Of a DNA stretch of 51,845 nucleotides, positions 23,533 to 32,087 are shown piece after piece. A program made the translations under genes and the position numbers. The stretch is from Bryobacterales bacterium (GTDB taxonomy: Bacteria > Acidobacteriota > Terriglobia > Bryobacterales > Bryobacteraceae), in assembly GCA_019261985.1 (NCBI GenBank), contig JAFAQY010000028.1, forward strand, positions 1 to 51,845, given 5' to 3'. Positions within the stretch are counted from its first letter, which is position 1. Every line of letters starts with the position of its first letter. A model generated the notes under the pieces. The model ran no database searches. It worked only from the letters and a program-made list of their open reading frames with translations, and was not told the origin of the DNA.

Positions 23533-23877
23533 TTATAGAGACGCGAGCTCGGGGCGGAGCGCTGCCAGAGCCAGCTCCAACGTGTGCAGGACTTCCGCGA
23601 CTTCGGCCAGGTCGCCGCGGCGGCCCATATTTTCGATTTGCGCTGCGGCTTCGACGGCCCGCCCGGCGCCGAAGTTGGCGACGGAGCCTTTGAGTCCATG
23701 CGCGCTGCGTTCGATCGCGTGAGCGTTGCCGCTCGATACCGCGCCTCGAAGATCGTTAAGCCAGTCGCTGTAGTTTTCGAGAAACAGCGTGGCGATTTCT
23801 CTCAGAAGCTCGATATCGCCGCCGGCGCGCGCCAGGGCCACTTCGCGATCGAGGATGGCTGGGGTGGAGGAGTCCAT
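23533..23877 (-). CDS. Hpt-domain phosphotransfer protein
   Basis: Stand-alone histidine phosphotransfer domain of 114 residues. The phosphorylated histidine is His60 in RSAHGLKGSVANFGA, preceded by the helix LREIATLFLENYSDWLNDLR. Such proteins pass phosphate between a hybrid kinase and a response regulator in the cytoplasm. No hybrid kinase is next to it; the two-component genes at 46-49 kb are of the direct NarL type and do not need it. ATG 23877 was chosen; a TTG at 23910 would add 11 residues. It lies tail to tail with the AhpD-like gene. Confidence 0.85.
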   Translation of the reverse strand: MDSSTPAILDREVALARAGGDIELLREIATLFLENYSDWLNDLRGAVSSGNAHAIERSAHGLKGSVANFGAGRAVEAAAQIENMGRRGDLAEVAEVLHTLELALAALRPELASL

Positions 23878-23955
23878 GAATACGTTTACCGTATCGGCCG
23901 CGTGGCGCAATAATTTGAGGGCGTTGTTCCTGAATTAGAATGGTTTTTCCGCAGG

Positions 23956-24340
23956 ATGCCCGCGCAGATTCTTCGCCTGGTCTATATTTCCGAGTTCTTC
24001 CTGGCGCTGGTAACGATACTTGTGTTCTGGAGCGAGGTGGGCGGGCAGGGACATTTGGACCTGATGCCGTGGTACGCCATAGGCGGGCATGAGTGCCGGA
24101 TTGGCGCTAACGGCGGTGTTCGCAACCATCGCGGCGGTATCGCACGAGCGCGCCTGGAACAGCAAGACCATATTATGGCTTGGCGCGGCGGCCGTGATTC
24201 TGTGCGGGATGGCCTGGACGACGTATTATTACCATCTGCACGAAAACGACGATCAGGACGAGGGCGACAATGCTCCGGATCCAGTTGCCTGGATAGCGCC
24301 CCCTTGGATAGCAAGCGAGCCGTTCCCGGCAGTCGGCTAA
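23956..24340 (+). pseudogene. Small membrane protein with an apparent frameshift
   Basis: The first frame gives MPAQILRLVYISEFFLALV and reaches DLMPWYAIGG. From ATG 24089, one base out of frame, the sequence continues as SAGLALTAVFATIAAVSHER, then a second membrane helix (TILWLGAAAVILCGMAW) and YYYHLHENDDQDEG. Joined, they give one protein of about 125 residues with three hydrophobic segments and an acidic tail. The slip is in GGCGGGC near 24080. It may be a disrupted gene, a sequence error, or two overlapping small genes. It ends 16 bases before argC. Confidence 0.6.
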
Positions 24341-24356
24341 AATCGAAAAACACCGT

Positions 24357-25364
24357 ATGAAAACTCCTGTCGGCATCGTCGGGTTCCGAGGCTATAGCGG
24401 CGCGGAGCTGGTGCAACTTCTTGCCAGGCATCCGAACGTTGAGCCGGTGTTGTTGGAACACCGCGAGACAGAAGACCGGCCCCAACCTTTGCGAGCCACG
24501 GGGCCGCGGCGAATACCGTATTCGGCGGACGCGGCCCGCGCCGAGGGATTGGCCGCGGTTCTTCTAGCGACGCCCGCGGACGCTTCTATGGAATTGGCTC
24601 CGGCGTTGCTGCAGGCGGACATTAAAGTAATCGATCTCAGCGGAGCTTTCCGCTTGGGCACGCCCGAGAGCTACGCGCGCTGGTACAAGGAGCCGCATAC
24701 GCAGCCCGGGCTGCTGGCGCAGGCGGCGTATGGGCTGCCGGAATTCTGCCGGTCGCGAATTCCCGGGGCGCGGCTGATTTCAAATCCCGGTTGTTATCCC
24801 ACGGCGGCAAATTTGGCGCTCCGGCCACTGGTGGAAGCCGGCGCAATCGCGCGCGAGCATGGCATTGTTTGCGATGCGAAAAGCGGCGTGAGCGGCGCGG
24901 GCCGCAAGCCTTCGCTGAAGACTAGTTTTTGCGAAGTAACCGAGAATTTCTCGGTATATTCCGTTCTGGATCATCGGCATGTGCCGGAAGTTCTGCAGGT
25001 TTCCGGCTTGGATGAGGGGGAATTTAGTTTCATCGCCCAACTAATTCCGCTCCACCGTGGCATTCTCGAAACAATCTATTTTCGCGCCGGTTCCGGAATT
25101 GGCTCCGCCGCGGATCTGCTTTCGATTTACGAAAAGGCGTATGCCCAAGAGCCGTTTATTCGGCTGTATGCCGCGGGCCAATTACCCGACATTCGGTCCG
25201 CTGCGCGCACGAATTTTTGCGACCTCGGATTCAAATTCGATCCGCAAACACGCCGGGCGGTGGTGGTGTCGGTCATCGATAATCTGATAAAAGGCGCGGC
25301 CGGACAAGCAGTGCAGAACCTGAATCTGGCGCTTGGATTTTGCGAAACGGCCGGCCTTTTGTAG
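24357..25364 (+). CDS. argC: N-acetyl-gamma-glutamyl-phosphate reductase
   Basis: Third enzyme of arginine biosynthesis: NADPH-dependent reduction of N-acetylglutamyl phosphate to the semialdehyde, in the cytoplasm. At 335 residues it has the family length. Seen: the Rossmann start VGIVGFRGYSGAELVQLL, VIDLSGAFRL, the catalytic Cys146 in SNPGCYPTAANLAL, AKSGVSGAGRKPSLKTSFCE, YSVLDHRHVPEVLQ, and QLIPLHRGILETIY. argB follows 186 bases later, with two hairpin repeats between them, so the operon is interrupted but the pathway link is clear. Confidence 0.95.
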   Translation: MKTPVGIVGFRGYSGAELVQLLARHPNVEPVLLEHRETEDRPQPLRATGPRRIPYSADAARAEGLAAVLLATPADASMELAPALLQADIKVIDLSGAFRLGTPESYARWYKEPHTQPGLLAQAAYGLPEFCRSRIPGARLISNPGCYPTAANLALRPLVEAGAIAREHGIVCDAKSGVSGAGRKPSLKTSFCEVTENFSVYSVLDHRHVPEVLQVSGLDEGEFSFIAQLIPLHRGILETIYFRAGSGIGSAADLLSIYEKAYAQEPFIRLYAAGQLPDIRSAARTNFCDLGFKFDPQTRRAVVVSVIDNLIKGAAGQAVQNLNLALGFCETAGLL

Positions 25365-25368
25365 CGAT

Positions 25369-25411
25369 GTGGGGCCGGATGCCATCCGGCGCGCGGTTGC
25401 CAACCGCGCTG
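25369..25411. repeat. Hairpin repeat, GCCGGATGCCATCCGGC module
   Basis: GTGGGGCCGGATGCCATCCGGC is followed by GCGCGGTTGCCAACCGCGC. It starts right after the argC stop, in the argC-argB gap. The stems differ from the 5609 copy (CCGG in place of GCAGG), yet both arms agree, so pairing is kept. Confidence 0.8.
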
Positions 25412-25472
25412 TTCGGGTTTAAGTACTATGTGGCCTGTTGGCTGCGGCGCGCTTTAGTCCGCGAGGCCGCGG

Positions 25473-25512
25473 GGCGGGCTGAAGCCCGCCGCAGCCTGAA
25501 GGCTGCCCCACT
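25473..25512. repeat. Hairpin repeat, GGCGGGCTGAAGCCCGCC module
   Basis: GGCGGGCTGAAGCCCGCC forms a hairpin, then GCAGCCTGAAGGCTGC, then CCCAC. It is the second of two repeat elements in the argC-argB gap. Confidence 0.8.
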
Positions 25513-25550
25513 GGGCCTTCAACTAGCACGACTTTCTGCGGAATTTCGAA

Positions 25551-26324
25551 ATGCGAACGCTGATTAAGCTCGGGGGAGCGCTTTTGGACAGCGCGGATTT
25601 ACGGAAACAAGTGGCTGCTGAGATCGCGGATTTGGCGCGAGAGGGCCATCGCCGGCTGGTGCTGGTGCACGGGGGCGGCAAGCAAATGACGCGTTATTTG
25701 GCCGAGAGAGGCGTCGAAAGTCGTTTTATAAACGGACTTCGCGTAACCACGCCGGCTGTCATCGACGCGGTCACGAAAGTATTTGCGGGAAGCGTCAATT
25801 CGGAATTGGTCATGGCCCTCCGGGCGGCGGGAGCAAGGCCCGTGGGTCTGAGCGGCCTCGCGGCGGGGTTAGTGGACGCAGAGATTCTCAATCCCGAACT
25901 CGGCCAGGTGGGCAGGCCGGTGCGCTCCGATCCCCGGCTCCTCGAACTGCTGACGGAAGCGGGTTATCTTCCAGTGGTGGCGTGTATTGCGGGCGATTCC
26001 GCAGGGACCATCTTCAACGTGAACGCAGACCAGATGGCGGTTGCCTGCGCCTCGGCTTTTAGAGCGCAAACGTTGCTGTTCCTTACCGATGTAGAGGGCG
26101 TGAAGGACGCTACCGGGGCTGTTAACGCCAGGGTCACGAAGTCCGAAGCGAGGGGACTTATCGAGGACGGCGTCGCGACGGGGGGGATGCAGGCTAAGCT
26201 CGAAGCCTCCGTCCACGCGCTTGAAAATCAGGTGGGCGAGGTGCTGATCGCGCCCGGCGCGCGCCCGGGAGTCGTTGGGGAAATCCTTTCCGGGTCCGCA
26301 ATCGGGACGCGCATTATTCCGTAA
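25551..26324 (+). CDS. argB: N-acetylglutamate kinase
   Basis: Second enzyme of arginine biosynthesis; phosphorylates N-acetylglutamate with ATP. The protein is 257 residues, as in the short bacterial form. Seen: LIKLGGALLDS at the N-terminus, LVLVHGGGKQMTRYLAERG, NGLRVTTPAVIDAV, AGDSAGTIFNVNADQMAV, LLFLTDVEGVKD and GGMQAKLEASVHAL. It acts just before ArgC in the pathway. The start codon is 39 bases after a hairpin repeat, so the argC-argB messenger would carry these structures. Confidence 0.95.
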   Translation: MRTLIKLGGALLDSADLRKQVAAEIADLAREGHRRLVLVHGGGKQMTRYLAERGVESRFINGLRVTTPAVIDAVTKVFAGSVNSELVMALRAAGARPVGLSGLAAGLVDAEILNPELGQVGRPVRSDPRLLELLTEAGYLPVVACIAGDSAGTIFNVNADQMAVACASAFRAQTLLFLTDVEGVKDATGAVNARVTKSEARGLIEDGVATGGMQAKLEASVHALENQVGEVLIAPGARPGVVGEILSGSAIGTRIIP

Positions 26325-26447
26325 AATTCCTGATCGTAAGCGACTTTTTCAGAGATATAGATTTTTATTGTAGAATTTTTGAGATTTTTCGCTTATTATT
26401 TCAACATACCTTTTTAAGACATTTCTGAGCTAAATCGGCGGCGGCCG
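26325..26447. promoter_or_regulatory. AT-rich gap, likely promoter of the 26448 gene
   Basis: This 123-base gap is far richer in A and T than its surroundings, with runs such as 'tatagatttttattgtagaa' and 'tttcgcttattatttcaaca'. Several TATAAT-like hexamers are possible, so I do not assign one. A promoter for the molybdopterin-binding gene is the simplest reading. Confidence 0.4.
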
Positions 26448-27458
26448 ATGGGGCTTTCATTCACGTTTTCACGAGGGAGGGCACGTTTGAGACCGCAGAC
26501 AGTGGATGTGAGGGAGTCAACCGGACGCATTTTATGCAACCCTATTTTCCGCGCCGGCGGGCGGAAACTCCTGGCCAAAGGTCATGTATTGAGCCCCGAA
26601 GATGTGCGGCTTTTGATGACCGAAGGCTTGGGCCAGGTATGGGTGACCGAACTGGAGGACGGCGAGGTAGCCGAAGATCAGGCGGTCAGCATGGTCGCGC
26701 AGGAGATGGGATGCGGAGGATTGGAGATCCGGCTGGCCGCGGGAGGCCGGGCCAATCTAATCGCCACCGAAAACTGTTGTGTTCTGGTGGATGACGAATT
26801 ACTGCGTCAGATTAATTGCACCTCCAGCGTAGTGATAGCGACAAGTCCGAATTTCAGCATGGCGCATACCGGTCAGCGCATCGCGACGGTAAAAAGCGCG
26901 CCCTTCGCGGTAGCGCAATCGCAACTCGAAACGGTAGTTTCCATCCTGCGCGAGCGCGGGCCGATTCTGCAGGCCCGTCCGATCCGCAGACCGTCGGTGG
27001 GCGTGCTCTATACCGACGCGAATGACGGTGAGCGCGCGCGAGTGTTGTTCGAGAGCGTGATGCGTCAGCGCCTGGAGCGGTTCGGAGCCATGCTCACTTT
27101 TGCGCTTTCGGTAACCGAACAAGAGGAGATCGTGACGCGATCCCTGCTGCATCTGCTGCGCGCCAGACCGACGGTGATCCTGGTGGCTTCGACCACGGCT
27201 CCGGCTGGGCCGGAGGATGTCATCGGGCGGGCCATGGCTGCGGCCGGATGCCATTTAGAAAGATTTTTGGCGCCCGTTGAACCGGGCAATTTGTTCCTGT
27301 TGGGGTACAAAGACGAGACGCCTATCGTTTCCGCGCCGGGCTGTTTCCGCTCGGTTAAAAACAATGTTGTAGACCTGGTGCTTCCTCCGATGTTGGCGCA
27401 ATACCGGATCTCCGGATGGGAAGTCGCCTGTCTCGGGCACGGCGGCCTTTTGGGGTAG
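26448..27458 (+). CDS. Molybdopterin-binding (MoeA/MogA-like) protein
   Basis: Cytoplasmic protein of 336 residues resembling molybdenum-cofactor proteins. The N-terminal part has a MoeA-like pattern (AGGRKLLAKGHVLSPEDVRL, TEGLGQVWVTELEDGEVAED). The C-terminal part resembles a MoCF-binding fold: PSVGVLYTDANDGERARVLF, LLRARPTVILVASTTAPAGP, EDVIGRAMAAAGCHLERF, APVEPGNLFLLGYKDETPIV and GCFRSVKNNVVDLVLP. Similar regions are found fused to MobA/MocA-type nucleotidyltransferases elsewhere, so a role in molybdenum cofactor maturation is inferred. A strong terminator follows at 27541. Confidence 0.75.
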   Translation: MGLSFTFSRGRARLRPQTVDVRESTGRILCNPIFRAGGRKLLAKGHVLSPEDVRLLMTEGLGQVWVTELEDGEVAEDQAVSMVAQEMGCGGLEIRLAAGGRANLIATENCCVLVDDELLRQINCTSSVVIATSPNFSMAHTGQRIATVKSAPFAVAQSQLETVVSILRERGPILQARPIRRPSVGVLYTDANDGERARVLFESVMRQRLERFGAMLTFALSVTEQEEIVTRSLLHLLRARPTVILVASTTAPAGPEDVIGRAMAAAGCHLERFLAPVEPGNLFLLGYKDETPIVSAPGCFRSVKNNVVDLVLPPMLAQYRISGWEVACLGHGGLLG

Positions 27459-27540
27459 TAAGGTTCGCTGCACCGTTCCTTTTCTACATCGGTCCTCCAC
27501 TACCACTGCCGTATCCTCCGAGCGGCTGTGGGTGCTTGCT

Positions 27541-27577
27541 AGCCGGGCGCTCCAAGCAGCGCCCGGCTCTTTTTTTG
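27541..27577 (+). terminator. Rho-independent terminator
   Basis: AGCCGGGCGCT and AGCGCCCGGCT form a perfect 11-base stem around CCAAGC, followed by CTCTTTTTTT. It ends transcription of the molybdopterin-binding gene. Confidence 0.92.
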
Positions 27578-27599
27578 TTGTTGTGGAGGGTCTGGCGGG

Positions 27600-27800
27600 G
27601 TGCCGCTTAGGGGTTGGTTGCGGAGGTTTGCGGCGCCGGCACGCGGGCCATGATCGAGGTGCTGCGACTGGGGCGCGAGCACGGCTACGAGCGCGTGCGC
27701 CAGGCCGTTGAGCAGGGGCTTGGCGAGGGGCGGCTCGGATGTCGGAGTGATCTGCTACTTGCTCAAGGTGGAAACACGACACTGCTGGAGCCGTTGTTGG
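27600..27800 (+). pseudogene. Fragment of an IstA-type transposase
   Basis: The frame around 27640-27725 reads TRAMIEVLRLGREHGYERVR, then QAVEQGLGEG, which resembles the C-terminal region of IS21-family IstA transposases. It is broken by a frame change (DVGVICYLLKVE follows in another frame), and there is no N-terminal or catalytic part. It is debris from an insertion element, not an active one. Confidence 0.5.
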
Positions 27801-27810
27801 ACGATCCGTC

Positions 27811-27927
27811 ATTGCGAAGCATCTCACCGGGATGCTGCGGGACGGGGAGATCGGCGCCGGGCGCGCTTCGGAGATTGCGCGGATGGTGATGCGGGATAAC
27901 GTGCGCAGGTTGTATGGGCTGAGGTAG
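27811..27927 (+). pseudogene. C-terminal fragment of an amidohydrolase gene
   Basis: The frame reads LTGMLRDGEIGAGRASEIAR and then MVMRDNVRRLYGLR before a TAG stop. The ending RxxYGL is typical of amidohydrolase-2 family C-termini. No upstream part of that gene exists here; it abuts the IstA fragment directly. Confidence 0.5.
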
Positions 27928-28018
27928 CGGTTGGCGGACTGACGGCGCACAACCAGCATGATGCTATCCTGCGCGCGAGTGCTCATCGCGCGGCGCGACC
28001 TCGTGCTCACGCGGCCAG

Positions 28019-28057
28019 GCGGACTGAAGTCCGCCGCAGGTTGGCAACCTGCCCCAC
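28019..28057. repeat. Hairpin repeat, GGCGGACTGAAGTCCGCC module
   Basis: GGCGGACTGAAGTCCGCC and GCAGGTTGGCAACCTGC are two perfect hairpins, followed by CCCAC and a run of T at 28058-28066. The second hairpin plus the T run looks like an intrinsic terminator, isolating the BlaI promoter just downstream. It matches the copy at 1-36. Confidence 0.85.
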
Positions 28058-28069
28058 TTTTTTTTTCGC

Positions 28070-28125
28070 TTGACAACGCGCGGGCGTTGGTGCTAGTTTT
28101 ACAGCAGATGCTGGTTTTGCAGCAT
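28070..28125 (+). promoter_or_regulatory. BlaI promoter and operator
   Basis: TTGACA (28070-28075), an 18-base spacer and TAGTTT (28094-28099) form the promoter. ACAGCAGATGCTGG (28101-28114) and GCAGCAT (28119-28125) are operator half-sites. The layout and most bases are the same as at 39-93. The BlaI start codon is 15 bases further on. Confidence 0.7.
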
Positions 28126-28139
28126 CGGAACGGCCGGCG

Positions 28140-28526
28140 ATGAAAAAAGATTCGCAACGTAACCTTACCCGACGCGAGCGCCAAATTATGGACGTGCTCT
28201 TCGAGCGCGGGCGAGCGACCGCGGCTGAAATTCACGCCGCTCTTCCCGACGCCCCCTCCTATTCGGCTGTGAGGGCCGCGCTTAAGGTGATGGAGAAGAA
28301 AGGACACGTCCGTTATCAGATCGACCGGCTGCGCTATGTCTGGACGCCGCGAACCACGCGCAGCCAGGCTCGCCTGGCGGAACTACGCCGGCTGGTCCGA
28401 ACGTTTTTCGACGGAAGCCCGGAACAAGCTCTGTCCGCGCTTCTGGACGAAAGCGCTCTGTCGTTAGACGATGAAACCAAGGGGCGGATTCGAGCCTTGA
28501 TCGAAAAAGCGGAAGAACGAAAATGA
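28140..28526 (+). CDS. BlaI/MecI-family repressor
   Basis: Winged-helix repressor of 128 residues: TRRERQIMDVLFERGRATAA, DAPSYSAVRAALKVMEKKGH and VRYQIDRLRYVWTP form the DNA-binding domain; LAELRRLVRTFFDGSPEQAL starts the dimerisation part. Compared with the BlaI at 10774 the operators differ (ACAGCA/TGCTGT here, TGCTACATATGTAGCA there), so the two repressors probably control separate gene sets. The stop overlaps the BlaR1 start (ATGA). Confidence 0.92.
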   Translation: MKKDSQRNLTRRERQIMDVLFERGRATAAEIHAALPDAPSYSAVRAALKVMEKKGHVRYQIDRLRYVWTPRTTRSQARLAELRRLVRTFFDGSPEQALSALLDESALSLDDETKGRIRALIEKAEERK

Positions 28527-30061
28527 TCGAATTTTTCATCGAGTGCTCCGTGAGGGTGGCCGCCATCATGGCCGCGGCGTTTCTTATTACATGGCTCGTT
28601 AGAAGTCAGTCCGCCGCATTGCGCCATATTGCCTGGACGGCGGCATTTGCGGTCGCGCTAGCCACTCCACTGCTGGTTCGATGGGCACCCCCAACTGTAG
28701 CTCCTTTGAGCCTCCCGATTGCGATTCAGGTGGATGCCGTTACTACATCGACCGCGCCGCGAAAACCTGCGCCAAAATCACTCCCTTACAAACAGGCTAC
28801 GGCCGGAGTCTGGGCTGCCGGGTGTCTGGTGTGCGCCATTCGAATGATGCGAGGAGCAATGGCCGCTCGTGCGCTGCGCAGGGGCGCTCATACCCTGGAT
28901 ATCCATACGGAGGTCCGAGGAGACGTCGCCATCGCTGAAAACGACTCGGCCGCTGTCGCGATGACGCTTGGGGTATTTCGCCCGCTTGTTTTATTGCCCA
29001 CGCATTATCGCGACTGGCATCCATCGCGGCTTCGCGCCGTACTGCTTCACGAGCTGGCGCACGTGCGCCGGAGGGATTGCCTGGCGCGATGGCTGCCGCA
29101 AATCGTGTGCGCGCTGCACTGGTTTAATCCTTTGATATGGCTCGCCCGCGCACAAATGCTGTGCGAAAGTGAGCGCGCCTGCGATGACGCCGTGCTTAAC
29201 GCGGGCGCCAGCGGTCCCGATTTTGCCCGCGATCTTCTTGCAATTGCCGAAACCTCCGGCTTGAAAGGAGCCGATCCCATGCTTGTTACTATCGCTACCC
29301 GCCTCGAGCGCCGCATCGCGCGTTTGCTGGATGCGTCCGCTAACCGTCGGCCGATGAGCCGCGTTCACGCGCTTGGAACCGCGGCCGTTGTGCTTGTTCT
29401 TCTTCTGCCGCTCGCGGCGGTGCGAGCGCAAGCTCCCGGAGCGCAAACCGGAGCACTGTCAGGGGTAATATCCGATCCGAGCGGCGCGGTTATCGCCAAC
29501 GCGGTCGTTAATCTCTCAGGCCCGGCCGGAAAATTGGCCATCGCCGCCGATCCCAGAGGAGCTTGGACGGCGAAAAATCTCGCGCCCGGGCGCTATCAGA
29601 TCGATGTGTCGGTACCCGGCTTCGTCGCCCTTCGCCAATTGGTGGATGTGGACGCGGGCGCGACGGCTCAGGTTAAACAGGCATTGACGATCGGACAGGT
29701 TGCCGAGCGAGTCACGGTGGTGGGAGCCGCGGTTTCCCGGCCCGCGGTCACGCAGGCGGCGCCGGCCCAACGAATCCGTGTTGGCGGAAACATTCAGGCG
29801 GCCAAACTGATTTCTAAAACCGATCCCGTTTATCCCGACTCCGCTCGCCAGCAGGGCCTGGAAGGGACGGTTCTGATTCAGGCGATCATCGGCAAGACCG
29901 GAAATATCATGGACGCCCACGTCCTCGGCAACGACACGCCACAGGACCTGGCACAAGCCGCGCTGGATGCAGTGCGAACGTGGCAGTATCAACCCAGCCG
30001 GCTGAACGGCGAGCCGGTGGAAGTGATCACCACCGTCACGATTAATTTTCAGTTGAGATAG
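28523..30061 (+). CDS. BlaR1-type M56 metallopeptidase with TonB C-terminal domain
   Basis: Membrane protein of 512 residues. The M56 part has helices near 13-27, 36-52 and 93-108, the zinc motif HELAHVRRRD (HELAH at 176-180) and CESERACDDAVL near 214-225. After a last helix (282-302) come two extracytoplasmic domains: a carboxypeptidase-regulatory Ig-like domain at about 311-395 (GVISDPSGAVIANAVVNLSG) and a TonB C-terminal domain at 425-512 (DPVYPDSARQQGLEGTVLIQ, ALDAVRTWQYQPSRLNGEPV). In TonB the C-terminus touches the TonB box of outer-membrane receptors. I infer that this sensor reads the state of such a receptor and then inactivates BlaI. M56-TonB fusions are known from annotation in other phyla; I know of no functional proof. 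Confidence 0.92.
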   Translation: MIEFFIECSVRVAAIMAAAFLITWLVRSQSAALRHIAWTAAFAVALATPLLVRWAPPTVAPLSLPIAIQVDAVTTSTAPRKPAPKSLPYKQATAGVWAAGCLVCAIRMMRGAMAARALRRGAHTLDIHTEVRGDVAIAENDSAAVAMTLGVFRPLVLLPTHYRDWHPSRLRAVLLHELAHVRRRDCLARWLPQIVCALHWFNPLIWLARAQMLCESERACDDAVLNAGASGPDFARDLLAIAETSGLKGADPMLVTIATRLERRIARLLDASANRRPMSRVHALGTAAVVLVLLLPLAAVRAQAPGAQTGALSGVISDPSGAVIANAVVNLSGPAGKLAIAADPRGAWTAKNLAPGRYQIDVSVPGFVALRQLVDVDAGATAQVKQALTIGQVAERVTVVGAAVSRPAVTQAAPAQRIRVGGNIQAAKLISKTDPVYPDSARQQGLEGTVLIQAIIGKTGNIMDAHVLGNDTPQDLAQAALDAVRTWQYQPSRLNGEPVEVITTVTINFQLR

Positions 30062-30145
30062 CTGTCAGCTGTCAGCTATCAGCTGTCAGCTGAAGCTGGA
30101 CTCATAACTGATCACTGATAACTGTGGACTGACCACTGATAACTT
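30061..30145. repeat. Degenerate heptanucleotide tandem repeats
   Basis: GCTGTCA, GCTGTCA, GCTATCA, GCTGTCA, GCTGAAG run from 30061 to 30095. After a short slip, six units of the form NNNACTG follow at 30104-30145. The 7-base period is the same as at 16720-16782 though the sequence differs. It lies between the BlaR1 stop and the desaturase. Confidence 0.85.
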
Positions 30146-30226
30146 CCCCCCAGAAATTACACAACTCTTACACGCGGGTTGGCCGGGTGTTGCTAACTTA
30201 AAACTGAAGTCTTTTCAGGAGATCCA

Positions 30227-31081
<855 letters not shown>

Positions 31082-31171
31082 TCTCCCGCCGGCCTTCATC
31101 AAGCAAGCCGTACCACTTTTCCGAACAACGCACGCCCCGGCGCCGCACTGCGTTATGCTGAGGAACGGAGT

Positions 31172-32029
31172 ATGCGAAAACTCGCGATTCTGTTGGCGCT
31201 TGGTTGTGCCGCGCTGACCGGTTTCGGCGCGTCCAGCCGCGCCCTGTTCATCGAAGGCGAAGCGCCGAACGGCACGGATTCAAAACTACAAACGCTCGCG
31301 CTTAGGGCTATTTTCGAAGCGGGCGGCTTGTTTCAGGTGGATGTTGCCGCAGCCAAAGCCGGCGAGGAACCGCCTTTCGACAAGTATAAAGTCGTGATCA
31401 TGAACTATGGCGGCGACGCTTGGCCCATGAGCACGCTCGATGCGCTGGACAGGTACGTGAAGAACGGAGGCGGCCTTGTCCTGCTGGCCGGAGCGGGCAG
31501 TGCTTTCCCGAAGTGGCGCGAGTTTGATTTGATGCTCGGGGTATCGGCAGCGAGCAATCGCGACCAGAGCGCGGGCCCGCTGTGGTTTTATAAAGAGGGC
31601 AATGTCGCATTCGATAGTGAGGCGAAGGTTCCCGTCCAGGCGCTTCCTCCGGACAAACCGATCCTGATCACTATCCGCGACACGGAACACCCGGTGACAA
31701 AAGGCCTGCCGCTTGAATGGATGCACGTCCCGGACGAACTCGCGGGCAATTTGCGTGGCCCGGGGAAAAACATGATTCTGCTGGCCACCGCATATTCCGA
31801 TGCTTCCAACGGCGGAACGGGACGCAACGAGCCGCAGATGGTAGCCGTGACTTACGGGAAAGGGCGGGTGTTTCACTCGATTCTCGGGCGCACGCGGCCG
31901 GCTTTAGAGTGCGCGGGCTTGCAGACGATGCTCCAGCGCGGAGCTGAATGGACTGCAACCGGAAGAGTCACGCAGAGGCTTCCATCGGATTTCCCGAATG
32001 AGGAGAAGGTCTCGCGCCGTTTGAAATAA
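31172..32029 (+). CDS. ThuA-like secreted protein
   Basis: Exported protein of 285 residues with a signal peptide (MRKLAILLALGCAALTGFGA). The rest fits the ThuA / glutamine-amidotransferase-like fold: ALFIEGEAPNGTDSKLQ, YKVVIMNYGGDAWPMSTLDA, LDRYVKNGGGLVLLAGAGSA, ITIRDTEHPVTKGLPLEWMH, VTYGKGRVFHSILG. ThuA is linked to trehalose use in rhizobia; most bacterial members have no known role. It is preceded by AGGAACGG. Not obviously in an operon with its neighbours. Confidence 0.8.
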   Translation: MRKLAILLALGCAALTGFGASSRALFIEGEAPNGTDSKLQTLALRAIFEAGGLFQVDVAAAKAGEEPPFDKYKVVIMNYGGDAWPMSTLDALDRYVKNGGGLVLLAGAGSAFPKWREFDLMLGVSAASNRDQSAGPLWFYKEGNVAFDSEAKVPVQALPPDKPILITIRDTEHPVTKGLPLEWMHVPDELAGNLRGPGKNMILLATAYSDASNGGTGRNEPQMVAVTYGKGRVFHSILGRTRPALECAGLQTMLQRGAEWTATGRVTQRLPSDFPNEEKVSRRLK

Positions 32030-32087
32030 GTACACGACCGGTCGCGAACCGCGTCTATAAATTCAACTGCACAGCTTGGGAGGAAGA

